Positions 45,596 through 58,279 of a stretch of DNA of 64,000 nt are shown here, piece after piece. Under the pieces are notes generated by a model. That model made no database searches, had not been told where the DNA came from, and saw only the letters and a program-made list of their open reading frames with translations. Each line of letters begins with the position of its first letter. Within the stretch, counting starts at the first letter, position 1. The stretch covers positions 185,128,936 to 185,192,935 of the forward strand of contig CM077676.1 in assembly GCA_039707655.1 (NCBI GenBank), written 5' to 3'. This stretch comes from Elymus sibiricus. Its lineage: Eukaryota; Streptophyta; Magnoliopsida; Poales; Poaceae. The translations under genes were made by a program, and so were the position numbers.

Positions 45596-48300
45596 TTCCT
45601 GCTCGTCCTCGAGTAGGTCAATGATAAAAACAGAATTTTGATGTGGAATGCTACCTATCATGTTTCATCATGTAATCTCTCTCTTACGGTATGAATAATA
45701 AGATCCAAATGATTCAACGCAATAGTCTATAATTTGATATAAAGACATCAATACTCAGGCATACTAGCAAACAATCATGTCTTTCCAAATAAAAATGCTA
45801 AAGAATGTTATCCCTACAAAATCATATAATCCTATCATGCTCCATCTTCTTCACCCAAAGTATTTATCATGAACAACCCCGGTTTTAGCCAAGCAATTGG
45901 TTCATACTTTTTAACGCGCTGCAGCTTTTTCAACTCCCACTCAATACATGAGCGCAAGCCATGGATATAGCACTATGGGTGGAATAGAGTATGGTGATAG
46001 AGATAAATAGGAGAAGTCAAAAATGTAGAAAGTCTCACATCAACGAGGCTAATCAACGGGCTATGGAGATGCCCATCAATTGATGTCAATGCGAGGAGTA
46101 GGGGTTGCCATGCAACGGATGCACTAAGAGCTATAAGTGTATGAAAGCTCAACATGAAAACTAAGTGGGTGTGCATCCAACTTGCTTGCTCATGAAGACC
46201 TCGAGCATTTGAGGAAGCCCATCATCGGAATATACAAGCCAAGTTCTATAATGAAAAATTCCCACTAGTATATGAAAGTGACAAAATAGGAGACTCTCTA
46301 TATGAAAAACATGGTGCTACTCTGAAGCACAAGTGTGGAAAAAGATAGTAACAATGCCCCTCCTCTCTTTTTCTCTCATTTATTTTTTCTTTTTCTTTTC
46401 TTTCTTTCCCATTTTTTTCTTTTCTTTTTTTTCTTTTTTTTCATGGCTCTTTTTTGCCTCTTTTTTTCTATATTTTTTATCTTCATCCGGAGTCTCATCC
46501 CGACTTGTGGGGGAATCATAGCCACCATCATCCTTTCCTCACTGGGACAATGCTCTAATAATGATGATGATCACACCTCTATTTACTTACAACTCAAAAT
46601 TACAACTCGATACTAGAACAAAATATGACTCTATATGAATGCCTCTGGCAGTGTACCAGGATGTGCAATGATGCTAGAGTAACATGTATAAAAATGATGA
46701 ACGGTGGCTGAGCCACAAATACTATGTCAGCTATATGATCATGCAAAGCAATATGACAATGATGATGTGTGTTATAAAAATGGAACGGTGGAAGTTGCAT
46801 GGCAATATATCTCAGAATGGCTATGGAAATGCCATGATAGGTAGGTATAGTGGCTGTTTTGAGGAAGATATAAAGAGGCTTATGTGTGATAGAGCATATC
46901 ATATCACGGGGTTTGGATACACCGGCGAAGTTTGCACCAACTCTCGATGTGAGAAAGGGCAATGCACGGTACTGAAGAGCTAGCAAATTGCGGAAAGGTG
47001 AGAGTGCGTATAATCCATGGACTCACATTAGTCATAAAGAACTCACATACTTATTGCAAAAGTTTATTAGCCCTCGAAGCAAAGTACTACTACGCATGCC
47101 CCTAGGGGGGAGGTTGGTAGGAGTTAACCATCGCGCGCCCCCGACCACCACAAAAAGGAAGACAATCAATAATAATTCATGCATATTACCATTGCTATCG
47201 TGAGACTCTAAAAAAGATATAAGTGAAGCATGAGAGTGCAACTATTTCTTTAAATATCATCACCGCCATGCTCTAAAAGATATAAGTGAACCACTAGAGC
47301 AACTGCCTAGCTCAAAAGATATAAGTGAAGCACTAGAGCAACTGCCTAGCTCAAAAGATATAAGTGAAGCACATAGAGTATTCTAACAAATCACGAATAA
47401 TGTGTGTCCCTCTCAAAAAGGTGTGTTCAGCAAAGATGATTGTGACAAACTAAAAGGCAAAGAAAAGCAAACAAACTATTTCACAAGACGCACCAAGTAA
47501 AACATATATCATGTGATGAATAAAAATATAGCTCCAAGTGAGTTACCGATAGATTGTAGACGAAAGAGGGGATGCCTTCCGGGGCATCACCAAGCTTAGA
47601 CGCTTGAGTCTTCCTTGAATATTACCTTGGGGTGCCTTGGGCATCCCCAAGCTTAGGCTCTTGCCACTCCTTATTCCTTTGGCCATTGTAGTCTCGCCCA
47701 AAACTTGAAAACTTCTGCACACAAAACTCAACAGAAACCTCGTGAGATCCGTTAGCAGAACAAACAAACTTTAAACTTTAGGTACTGTAGTAAATTGATT
47801 TATATTTAATATTGGCATAATGCTACTGTACTCCAACTTCTCCATGACTCATACCCCCCGATACGATCCATGGATTCATCAAAATAAGCAAACTATGCAA
47901 CAAAAACAGAATCTGTCTAAAACAGAACAGTTTGCAAAGATCTATTTAAAATCCATACTTTTGTAACTCCAAAAATTCTGAAAAATTAGGAAAACGTGAA
48001 CAATTCATATAAAAATACTGTGTAAAAATTTCAGATTTTTGTCATGCTCCAGTACAGAACGAAAATTCCAGCACTGGACGCAAAACTTTCTGTTTTCCAA
48101 ACAGCATCAATTATACTATCTTCCATATCATCCCAAAGGCATTACTTGGCACAAACACTAATTAAAACATAAAGACAATATCATAACAGAAGCTATAACC
48201 ATGAAAACACTCTAGAACAGTAGGTAAAAGCAAAATTTTATTTTATTCATTGGGTTGCCTCCCAACAAGCGTTATGGTTTTATGCCCCTAGCTAGGCATA
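45596..48300 (-). other. Sabrina-like A internal non-coding region
   Basis: About 2.7 kb with no recognisable gene. It has a T-rich low-complexity tract (about 46370-46480) and a tandem AAAAGATATAAGTGAAGCACTAGAGCAACTGCCTAGCTC repeat (about 47205-47375; unit about 39 bp, three to four copies). Short ORFs here are identical or nearly so in copy B, but this reflects a recent duplication rather than selection. Confidence 0.7.
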
Positions 48301-48310
48301 ATGCATAGTT

Positions 48311-49140
48311 TCAAGTGTTGTCATCCTTCGTTTCCAACTCCTTAGGTGTGTGATTTTCAGAAGGTTTTTCAAAAACAATGGGGAACACATCATCAACCAA
48401 AATACTAGGGTTATTAAGGCTACCTTCTTGAAACCCCTCTTGGTTCCCCTTTACAATCCAAGCATATTTATGATTAATTCCATTAAAAACTTGTTGAATG
48501 ATATGTATGGGAGGAACTTCCTTTTTTGTATTTTCATCAAAAGCATGGTGATCATGAAAAACATATCGCAACATATATTCCTCATTATATAAAATTTGAT
48601 CTATCACAGGATTTTCCTGACTCATATTATAGAAATCAAAGATCTCTCTAGCTTCTCGCACTAGGTAATCAAACTCATTCATAAGGATAAGAGCAGCTAT
48701 CTTTTTAGCTTTGGGGTTATTTATAACCGGCAACTCATAAAACAATCTTTGCAAGGTAGGATGGGTATGAATAAATATTCCTTCAAGTTTAAGAATGAGT
48801 GCGGAGATAGCTTCCCCATAACTGTTGGTTCTTTTAAGAATTGGGTGTCATTACAAACCAAAGTTCCCGTGCAATTAAAGAACTCTTGAATAACATTCTT
48901 CCCTATGATATTTCCACTCCCTACTACAAAAAAATTTGAGTCTAAATTTGAGGGAATTTCTACCTTAGAAATTTTAGTATCCTCATCTTTTTCAATGACA
49001 AAATCAGACATAGTGGCAACTTCAAGTAAACTAGCAAACAAGCAAACAAAATATTTTTGTGTTTTTGTAAAAAAATTAAGAAGTTGGGGAGCTGAAAACG
49101 AGAGGCAAATGCAAATAAAAGGTACATAAAGTAAATGCAA
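48311..49140 (-). pseudogene. Sabrina-like A ORF of unknown function
   Basis: Two overlapping minus-strand frames. The first (start near 49011, MSDFVIEKDEDTKISKVEIP) contains NIIGKNVIQEFFNCTGTLVC. The second, after a frame change near 48740, contains RLFYELPVINNPKAKKIAAL and PPIHIIQQVFNGINHKYAW, ending DDNT. It lies just downstream of the 5' LTR, where gag would be, but shows no Gag or zinc-knuckle motif I recognise. Of about 11 differences from copy B at 63161-63900, about 10 change an amino acid, so it appears not to be under constraint. Confidence 0.5.
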
Positions 49141-49194
49141 GTGAATGATAATTTGTGCGAAGATACTTGGTAATTTTGATGATGTCTCCCCAGC

Positions 49195-49215
49195 AACAGC
49201 GGCAGAAATTCTTCC
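49195..49215 (-). other. Sabrina-like A primer-binding site (degenerate)
   Basis: Just inside the 5' LTR the minus strand reads TTTCTGCCGCTGTTGCTGGG, a decayed version of the TGGCGCCGTTGCCGGGG site usual in Athila-type elements (tRNA-Asp in the literature as I recall it). Confidence 0.55.
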
Positions 49216-49580
49216 TGTTACTTGTAGTCTGCGTTGGTATTTCCCCGAAGCGGAGAGGATGATGCAGTACAGTATAGATAAGTATTTCCCTCAGCTAAGA
49301 ACCAAGGTTATCAATACAGTAGGAGAACCAAGCAAAATTCCATTAAGCGCACCTGCACACACAAGAGCAAACACTTGCACCCAACGCAAATAAGAGGGTT
49401 GTCAATCCTCCTAGCGGTTATTTGCAAGGATTAAATCTTCTCGAGGTAAATAAATAAACTAAACTACTAATTAAAATAAAAGTAAATAAATTGCAGGAAG
49501 GTATTTTTAGGTTTTTTATATAATAAAGATAGACCGGGGGACCATAGTTTTCACTAGAGGCTTCTCTCTTGAGCACATAA
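49216..49580 (-). repeat. Sabrina-like A 5' LTR, terminal 365 bp
   Basis: Aligns base for base with 44041-44405, with about 15 substitutions and no indels. It stops at CACATAA, where the intact LTR would continue ACATACGG. CACTACAGG starts at the next base. Confidence 0.9.
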
Positions 49581-49597
49581 CACTACAGGAATCAGGC

Positions 49598-50100
49598 ACT
49601 TTGCCGTCTGACATGGCAGACGGCAAAGGAATGTCTGGCGGACGGCAAAGCCCTTTGCCGTCAGCCAGCTGACGGCCCCACGTCCGGCTGAATGAACTAC
49701 GGCAGAGGGCTGCTTTGCCGTCTGCTTAAATAAAGCGGACGGCAAAGAAGTTTGCCGTCAGCCATACTAAGCAAGCAGACGGCAAAGGGCTTGGACGGCA
49801 GAGGAATAGGGTTAGGCCCGTTAGGTGGCTAACGGCGTACTTTGCCGTCTGCCAGCAGACGGCAAAGGCGCAAAGTTCTTTGCCGTCTGCCAGCTAACTT
49901 CAGCTGACGTCAGGCGTCAGCTGGGGCCAATGCATACCCTTTGCCGTCTGCCAACAGACGGCAAAGCACACCAGCCTTTGCCGTCTGCTGGCAGACGGCA
50001 AAGTGCCCAAATAGGCCAGCCCAGGTGCCCCCAGGTTGCACAGGTAGCTGCCACGTGGCAGCTTTGCCGTCCGCTGACAGACGACAAAGTGCATGTATTG
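49598..50100. repeat. CACTA-3 left subterminal repeats
   Basis: At least ten copies of TTTGCCGTCTGC or its complement GCAGACGGCAAA, often as inverted pairs with a short loop. These are expected binding sites for the TNP1/TNPA-type protein. Short ORFs through this region are artefacts of the repeat. Confidence 0.85.
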
Positions 50101-50439
50101 CCCCTGTTAATTCTGTTTGTTCTTAAATTCAATCAATTTCACAGATATATATATATATATTCATTTCAAAATACTTTCAACAAGCATACATATCCCTGCC
50201 ATATGGATATGATCATCCAACACATATATATACCAAATCAAAAGTCCATATCCAACATATATATAGCCAACATATCCAACAATTAAGCAAAAAGTCCATA
50301 TACAATGGTTTCATCCATACATACATATATAGGTAGCAAGTTTCACATTGTTCATCCTACAAAATCAAAACAAAAAGGAAGGACAAGGAGAAGAGTAGAC
50401 TCCATCAACGCAAGCTTCCGTGATCTGAAGCAAATCTGC

Positions 50440-50630
50440 AAAATGGGAAAGAAGAAAGTTAGAAGAAGAAGAATAGAAGAAGAAGAAGAAGACAAGAAGA
50501 AGAAGAAGAAGAAGACTAGAAGAAGAAGAAGAAGAAGAAAAAGAAAAACAAGAAGAAGAAGAAGAAGAAGAAGAAGAAGAATTTTTCTTCTCTTTCTTTT
50601 TCTCCTCTTCTTTTTCTTCTTCTTATTGCT
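50440..50630. repeat. GAA/AAG microsatellite with TTC tail
   Basis: About 130 bases of AGAAGAAGA-type purine repeat turn at about 50581 into a TTTTTCTTCTC pyrimidine stretch, so the two halves form a large inverted repeat. The Lys/Arg- and Leu/Phe-rich ORFs here are translations of it. Confidence 0.8.
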
Positions 50631-50634
50631 TACT

Positions 50635-51870
50635 TGTGTCATTTTAGAGCTAACCTAGGTAAATAGGTCATTTTGGAGCTAAGTAAGGTTATTATGTCAT
50701 TTTCGAGGAAAATAAGCTAAGTATATGACATATTGGAGGTAACCAAGGTTATTATGCCATTTTTGACCTAAGTATGCTAAGTATGTCATAAATGAACTAA
50801 ATAAGCTAAGTATAGGTCATTATTGAGCTAACCTAGGTAATTATGCCATTTTTGAGCTAACTAAGCATATTAAGTCATTTTGGAGGAAAAAATGCTAAGT
50901 GTAGGTCATTTTAGAGCTAACCTAGGTAAATAGGTCATTTTGGAGCTAAACCAAGGTTATTATGCCATTTTTACCTAAGTAAGCTAATTATGTCATAAAT
51001 GAACTAGCTAAGCTAAGTGTAGGTCATTATTGAGCTATCTTAGGTAGTTATGCCATTTTTTAGCTACCTAAGCATATTAAGTCATTTTGGAGGAAAAAAT
51101 GCTAAGTATAGGTCATTTTAGAGCTATCCTAGGTAAAATAGGTCATTTTGGAGCTAAGTAAGGTTATTATGTCATTTTCGAGGAAAATAAGCTAAGTATA
51201 TGACATTTTGGAGCTAAACCAAGGTTATTATGCCATTTTTTTACCTACGTAAGCTAATTATGTCATAAATGAACTAGCTAAGCTAAGTATAGGTCATTTG
51301 AGAGCTAACCTAGGAAAAATAGGTCATTTTGGAGCTAAGTAAGGTTATTATGTCATTTTCGAGGAAAATAAGCTAAGTATACGGCATTTTGGAGCTAAAC
51401 CAAGGTTATTGTGCCATTTTTGACCTAAGTAAGCTAATTATGTCATAAATGAACTAGCTAAGCTAAGTATAGGTCATTTTTGAGCTAGCCTAGGTAGTTA
51501 TGCCATTTTTGAGCTAACTAAGCATATTAAGTCATTTTGGAGGAAAAAATGCTAAGTGTAGGTAATTTTAGAGCTATCCTAGGTAAAATAGGTCATTTTG
51601 GAGCTAAGTAAGGTTATTATGTCATTTTCGAGGAAAATAAGCTAAGTATATGACATTTTGGAGCTAAACCAAGGTTATTATGCCATTTTTGACCTAAGTA
51701 AGATAATTATGTCATAAATGAACTAATTAAGCTAAGTATAGGTCATTATTGAGCTAGCCTAGGTAAAGTAGGTCATTTTGGAGCTAAGTAAGGTTATTAT
51801 GTCATTTTCGAGGAAAATAAGCTAACTATATGACATTTTGGAGCTAAATAGGTCATTTCTTAAGCTAAGT
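50635..51870. repeat. AT-rich tandem array with about 35-bp subunits
   Basis: Variants of GGTCATTTTGGAGCTAA(G/C)nAAGGTTATTAT, TGTCATTTTCGAGGAAAATAAGCTAAG and TGCCATTTTTGACCTAAG alternate for 1.2 kb. The marker GTCATTTTCGAGGAAAATAAG occurs at about 50694, 51168, 51353, 51623 and 51806, so subunits are arranged in larger blocks of about 185-270 bp. No ORF. It lies 3' of the transposase genes, inside CACTA-3. Confidence 0.85.
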
Positions 51871-51949
51871 ATGCATTTGTTAAGCAAAACACTAGGGAAA
51901 ACGTACCGTCATCACGGAGGTGAAGGACCGGTCGCGCCAGTGGCAGACG

Positions 51950-54446
51950 CAGAGGGATCGGTCGATGCTTGTCGGGAGTTACGCTGCACCAAAGATCATT
52001 TGCAATGTCTCGTTAGCAGGATGCAACTCAAATGTGAAGACTAGTAACTAATGACCATTCAAATGAAACTCACCGTGCCCGCCGGAGCAATGACTGGCAT
52101 CGGCGGAGGGGTCTGACCGTTGCTCTGGCACATGGTCTGCACATTTGGTTTTCACGAGTCAGTCATATTAGTTAGTAATGAAACGAACATTACGTGCATG
52201 ATTTGGCTAATATGCAGAAGAAACTTACCACGAAGAGCTCGTATAAGGCCCGGTTAGCCGCGTTGTTCCGGTTCCTCTCCTCCTCCAACAGTGTAGCAGT
52301 CCTCTCCTCCAACTCCCTCTCCCTCTCCGCCGCCTGCCTCTTTGCCTCCGCCAGAAGCTCCTGGGTCTTCGCTCTCTCTTTCTCAAGAGCAGCCTACAAC
52401 ACCACTCCTCGTTAGCATTGTAATCATCGACGGCCGCACACACAATGTAATGGAGGAAAGGTAACTGAGTCCATATAACTAACCTCGATTTGGAGCTCCA
52501 TTGGCCGTGGACGAGGCCTTATCTCAGGATCGGAGCTCGTCTGGCGCTTCTTGATCTCCGGGAGAGTGCTAGGACAACGTATCAGTCCATCCCTAATGGC
52601 TATCGAGCCATGGGGCCTCCCGCCACTAGATATCATCACCAGCTCTGGATCAAGAGGTTGCCGGCTCTGGTTAAAGTCCTCCCCTTTCCTCGCCTTCCCC
52701 TCGTCTCTGTACCTCACGAGCTTGTTGTGGGAGGAGATGTTGGTGAAGCTCTCTGGATGATCAAGGTCAGACTCAGAGAATGCCTTGGCCTTCTTGTACT
52801 TTGCAGTATGGGCCATGCCATAGAGGTCGAACACCTCTGGCACCTCCGTCTTGTTGTAGCGCGCCTAAAAGAGAGGAACAAAGTATTAATTAAGGACTCA
52901 AGCTAGCATGAAGAATGAAATTGCATGAATCATGAAGCAAACCACATACCCAGTTATTCCCGAACTCATATAGGTTGGCGCTCCCTTGATGGTGTGGCAC
53001 ACCAACCATTTTGGCACGCCGCTCCTTGGCATTTTTGTGGATGGCTAGCCATTGGGGAGAGCACCACTCATCCACCAACGCCTCCCAACAGTCCATCCTA
53101 TCCGCACACCATCTCGGGGGCACCTAAGTTAGTCAAGAGAAATTTCAGCGCTACGCCTACGAATCAAATCAAGGAAACTAAGTACAAGGCCTTAAGAATA
53201 GGTATTTACCTTCATGTACTTCTCCTTACTCAGAAACTTGCCGCGGCACTTCGTCTTGGACCTCTTAATACCAGCCGAGGCGTAGTAGTCTCGAACAGCC
53301 TGCACCCGAGCCTCGTGCCGTAAGTTCTGAAGTAGGCACCTGCACTCGGCTTCGATAACCATAGCCGCGGCCTCCTCCTCTCCCTCAAGACACCTGTAAA
53401 AGGTCTGCAATCAAACAAGACAACACTGATTAGTACAATAACTCGGTACTGTTGATTTTTAATTCTGTAAAGGAGAAATTACCCAAAACGTCTGGATCAC
53501 CATCTCGGCCCTCGTGCGGCACAAGACACCGTCGATCCTCCCCTGCGGCGGGGCCGGGGCAGCCAAGTACAGCTCCTAGCTCAGTCCGAGCTGTCGAACC
53601 TGACCCTCACCGGGTAACGTGACCCACCCCGAGAAGTTCTGCCGGCAAAGCACACCAAGGACGAAGTTGGGCTTGCGGATACCAGGGCCGTGTATCCAAC
53701 CCCTGCAGTATGACAAGGCCAACACATTAGATTTTGAAGAAACGTGAAGGTAAAAGGTTAAAAAAGAGTAAATGCACTTACTTCTCCCCATTAGGCGCAA
53801 TCAACCACCTCTGCTCGCGGGTCGCCGGCACGGGCGGGAGCTTTGTACTACCACGCTGGTAAACGTTGCCCGCCTCAACCAGCTCGCCCTCGCTATAGCT
53901 ATCATCCGAAAAGCGATCCTCGCCACCATCAGCATGGCCACTCGCCTTCGGCGGCCAGTCCCCCCATCAGGTCGACTGCGACGTAGCCTGATCCGTGCTC
54001 TGCTCCGGAGTCTCGTGGGATGAAGCCTCTGGGACCGGAGTCTCGTGGGGCGAAGGCTCGGCGGCCCGAGGCTCATGGACCGGAGTCTCGTGGGGCGAAG
54101 GCTCGGCGACCTGAGGCTCGTCGGCCCGAGGCTCGTCGGCCCGAGGCTTGTGGACTGGAGTCCGAGATGGGTCCACCTCAGACGGAGCAGTCCTGTGGTC
54201 GGGTGAATCAGCTGGGGGTGGCGGCGAGGAAGGCGTAGCAGCCTTCCTACCTCTCCCGCCGCCACGGCCACCTCTAGTACCCCTCTTCTTCCCCCGACCT
54301 CTCCCGGCCGAAGAAGAAGCGCCCGCCGGTGGTGTCTGCATACTGAGATCCAGCACTCTCCGGAGGTACTTGGGTGGAATGGAAGCACCCCTCACACCAC
54401 GCGCCGAGGAAAGAGCCTCGGAGCGCTCTGGACCTGCGCCCACCAT
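51950..54446 (-). pseudogene. CACTA-3 second gene, TNP1/Transposase_24-like
   Basis: The first exon (from 54446, MVGAGPERSEALSS) is Gly/Arg-rich and contains a repeated EPSPHETPV / EPRADEP motif. A TGA near 53964 interrupts it. Then come KLPPVPATREQRWLIAPNGEK, intron, GWIHGPGIRKPNFVLGVLCR, another stop near 53578, EMVIQTFW, RRSKTKCRGKFLSKEKYMK (approximate), and PPRWCADRMDCWEALVDEWC ... HHQGSANLYEFGNNW. The latter is the W...W...HxxG pattern of plant Transposase_24/Ptta-En/Spm proteins. Then PEVFDLYGMAHTAKYKKAKA and a coiled coil (EKERAKTQELLAEAKRQAAE). There are about six or seven exons by eye. It is the likely DNA-binding partner that recognises the subterminal repeats. Confidence 0.75.
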
Positions 54447-54644
54447 CTGTCAACACCTGCAATGACAAAGAGTAAACGAAATTAGTACCACATAAAAAAA
54501 TTGAATACCTGACATGAATAATAATATGTATATAATTTAAGTGTATCATCATCATGAACATAATAAAAAATGGAATACCTAACATGAACTAATTAATAAT
54601 ATATACGTACATAATAATAGTTGAATACCTGACATGAACTAATA

Positions 54645-57600
54645 TTAATCTTCATCATCTATATATGCTCCGGGGTCAATAAATGCATCATCATCATCAC
54701 TATCAGTAATGACGTGCTCATCATCATCATCAATAAATGCATCAACATGTGGAAGGCCTCCTTTACGTAATCGGTCAAGCATTGACAGGTCATCCGCAGC
54801 AGTAACCTCTTCTTCTTCCGGCTCAGGGGTGAAGTCGGATTCACTGTCGCTATCTACTTCAATGTTCTGGGGTGAAGTAGAGCGGTTCTTGAAACATTTT
54901 TTGGAAATACGTGTTTCTTGGAAGAATTCTCCTTCATATGTGTCTGGGTTAATGTGAGGTTCATTATCCTCTTCATTGGGGGGAGGTGGTCTAACACATG
55001 GTGGCACTTCATAAACGACCTCTCAACCATTCAGATTTGGATCAGTTTGGCAGGCCCACGGTAGACAGAAAACTTGGGTCGCCTGTTGAGCCATAATATA
55101 GACATCAGGAACATCTAAATGGGTGCTTTGTTTGATTTCGACTAGCCCTAAATGTTCATGAGTCCTTCTAGTCTCCTTCGGCTGGAACCAACAACATTTG
55201 AAGACTACGACGTTTGGTGGGTTTTCACCATATAATAGAAGTTCATAAATTGCTTCAACTCTTCCATAATACTCGGTATCTCCTTCGCCGATAGCAGAGA
55301 CACAACAATTTGTAGACTTTCGGTCAGCCATAGATAGCTCTTTGCCAAAGGTACGAAAGTGATACCCGTTGATGTCGTATTTGTCAAATGAACGGACCTT
55401 ATAGTCAAAACCATTAGCGATTTGTCTCAATTCGGCGTCCATTGACTCTGAATTAGCCTACAAGTTTAATATGGAAGGATTGTTGAATTAGCCGCAAATT
55501 AGACGAAGAAATGAAATGGTCTAATGGAAATTACCGTTTGTTTGAACCAAGAGATGAAACCGGGATAGCCGCCTCCATGCTTTGCCAGAAGCTCATACTC
55601 TTCGACGGAATCCTTTTGGATCACCGCTCCATCCGAGAATTTGGCGACGTATCGACTGTATCAAATATCCGGGAATAAGAGCAGTTCAAAGGAATTAGAA
55701 GTTGCGAAACAATGTACCGAGAACTTACTCGATGTACGGCCGCACTTCTGTTAGGTTGTTGAAGATATACAACGAAATGGTCCGCCATTCTTCAACATCC
55801 AACCCTACTGGTTTCGAAGCACCGGCTGGTGCGAGCTTCCCTTTGAATAGGCTGAGGTTGGATCCACCCTTTTTAGGGTCGCCAGCATTGTACCGAGGCT
55901 TCAGATTATGCAAATGACGATTTTTGGCTTCGTAGTGTGCTGTCACGAAGTTTGCCGCCTCCTCACTAATGAATGCCTCGGCCATCGATGCTTCAATTCT
56001 ACGTTTATTTTTACATTTTGCTCGAAGCGACTTCTGCATCCTCTCAGTTGCGTAGCACCAACGATTCTGCACGGCCCCCCCCAATCGTGCCTCGGACGGG
56101 AGATGCAAAATCAAATGCTGCATTGGATTAAAGAAGCCCGGTGGGGAGATCTTCTCTAACTTGCAGATCAACTCCGGCGCCAACTCTTCCATTTCATCTA
56201 GCAAGCTAGGCGATAGTTCTTTTGCACAAAGAACACGGAAGAAATAGATCAGCTCTGCCAGTACTAGCCATTCATCCTCAGGGATAAAGCCACGCAACAT
56301 CACCGGCATTACCCGCTCAAGCCATATGTGCCAATCATGACTCTTGAGACCAAATATTTTCAATTTTTCAAGACTCGCTCCCCTCTTTAGATTCGCTGCA
56401 TACCCATCGGGGAACATCAACTCCTTTTTCACCCACAGGATAATTTCCCTCATATCTGGCCTTCGAAGATTGAACCATGCCTTTGGCTTCGTCCAGTTCT
56501 GCTTTCCTTTCGGTTGTCGCATGTTTTGTAACGGTCTATCACATAGAGCCTCCTGATCGACTCTAGCCTTAGGATTATCCTTTGACTTCCCCTCTATGCC
56601 GAACAATGTACCAAAGAGGGCCTCAGTGACATTCTTTTCAGTGTGCATCACGTCGATGTTGTGTGGGCAAAGGAGGTCTGTGAAGTAAGGCAGATCCCAC
56701 AAGCATGTCTTGTGAGTCCAGGCGTGTTCTGAATTATACCCCTTGAAATACCCTAGACGCTCTGGATCCGGCTCGAGAGCGTTTAACTGATCCAGGGTCT
56801 GTTGGCCTGTCAGCGCAGGTGGTGTAGAGTTTTTGACAACTCTACCTTTGATGAAGTTCTTCTTGTCTTTTCTGAACTTATGGCGAGGATCCAGGAACTG
56901 TCTATGCAAGTCGAAGCAAGAATACTTGCGACCCGCATCCAGCCAACGAAACTCAAGAGCTGCCTTGCATGTGGGGCACGGTAACCTTCCATGCACACAC
57001 CAGCCAACGAATAGCGCATACGCCGGCAAGTCTTGCATCGAGTACATGTACCACACATGCATTAGGAAGTTTTTTTTGTAGCGGCGTCGTATGTCTTGAT
57101 CCCATTATCCCAAGCTTCATGCAATTCATCCTTAAGCGGCTGCATGTACACATTCATACTCTTCCCCGGATAGTTGGGCCCCGGAATTATCAACATCAGG
57201 AAAATGTTCTTTCTTTGCATAATCTGTCCAGGGGGGAGATTGAGTGGAATGAGAAATACAGGCCAACAACTGTATTGGGCTGCCATCATACCAAACACAT
57301 TGAACCCATCCGTGCTGATGGCGACTCGAGGATGCCTTGGATCTGCCGCTTTATCATGATGTATTGCATCGAAGTGCTTCCACGCAAAAGCTTCCGATGT
57401 GTGTACCAACATCTGATTCCCATCTGCATCTAGTTCGGTTCTTTTGCCCAATTTGTGCCATGTCATCTGTCTGACCGTCTCTTCGACCATGAAAAGACGT
57501 TGAAGTCTTGGTATGATTAGCATATACCGAAGAACATTAACTGGGATTTTTTTCTGACTCTTCTCACCCATACCATTGTCTACCACAACATACCTGGAAG

Positions 57601-58279
57601 ACTTGCAAATGGGACAATAGTTCAAGTCCGCATACTCAAGCCTAAATAAGGCACATCCATTCTCACAGGCATCTATCTTCTCATAGGGCATCTTAAGTAC
57701 ACGGAGGATTTTGTCCGACTGGTACAGGTTTGCAGGCATTACATGGCCTTTGGGTAGAAAGCGTCTGAATAGTGTCATCATCGCGTCGTAGCATTCTCTG
57801 CCCAAGTTGAATTAAGCCTTCAGAGCCATTACTTGTGCGTTGGCATCCAGCTGACAAAGCTCAGTGTGCTCGTGGAGAGGACGTTTTGAAGACTCCAACA
57901 TATCATTGAAGGCCTTTGCAGATTCCTCCATCTCATCGTCCGAATCCCTAGCATCATCAAAGTCTTCCACCATGTCTTCGATCCCGGTACCATGCTCGTC
58001 GGTGCGACGACGGCCCACCTCAGCTCTGGCACGTTGGGCAGACTCACCATGAAATGTCCAGACCGTATAAGTAGGCGTAAAACCCCACTTCTGCAGGTGT
58101 TTACTCATTTCAAGCTCTGTCCTCTTATGATAGTTGTCGCACCGGACACAGGGGCACCAGGTTTTTCTCTGGCCATTTGCAAATGCGGCTCTCACAAACC
58201 CCTTGGTTTTTGTTAACCACTCATCGGTCCTGTCTTTCTGACTAGTGTGACCGGTGTACATCCACGCACGATCACTCAT
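54645..58279 (-). pseudogene. CACTA-3 TNP2 transposase
   Basis: Starts MSDRAWMYTGHTSQKDRTDE at 58279. The N-terminal transposase-associated zinc domain has WCPCVRCDN. After a TAA (57812-57814) the TNP2 core runs YDAMMTLFRRFLPKGHVMPA, NGCALFRLEYADLNYCPICK, HPRVAISTDGFNVFG, PGPNYPGKSMNVYMQPL. A frame slip in an eight-base T run at 57070-57077 follows, then ALFVGWCVHGRLPCPTCKAA, CPHNIDVMHTEKNVTEALFG and a DUF4218-like ARLGGAVQNRWCYATERM. Two introns separate further exons with a DUF4216-like VVVFKCCWF. After a TGA (55023-55025) an acidic tail ends at 54645. It cuts and joins CACTA ends; three lesions disable it. Confidence 0.92.

Larger units (their letters stand above)
44041..49580 (-). mobile_element. 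Sabrina-like LTR retrotransposon A
   Basis: Minus orientation: 3' LTR 44041-45578, polypurine tract, internal region 45579-49215, then the beginning of the 5' LTR 49216-49580, cut by CACTA-3. No reverse transcriptase or integrase is present, only two short frames near the 5' end, so it is non-autonomous. It interrupts Tat-3. The overlapping 365 bp of the two LTRs differ at about 15 sites (about 4%), or roughly 1.6 million years at the usual rate. The family name is from memory of the TGATACGTCTCC LTR and the CTTGGGGATGCT tract. Confidence 0.8.

Noticed and set aside
50305..50658. Plus-strand ORF of 117 codons and its minus-strand partner
   Set aside because: Pure Lys/Arg or Leu/Phe translation of the AGA/TTC microsatellite.
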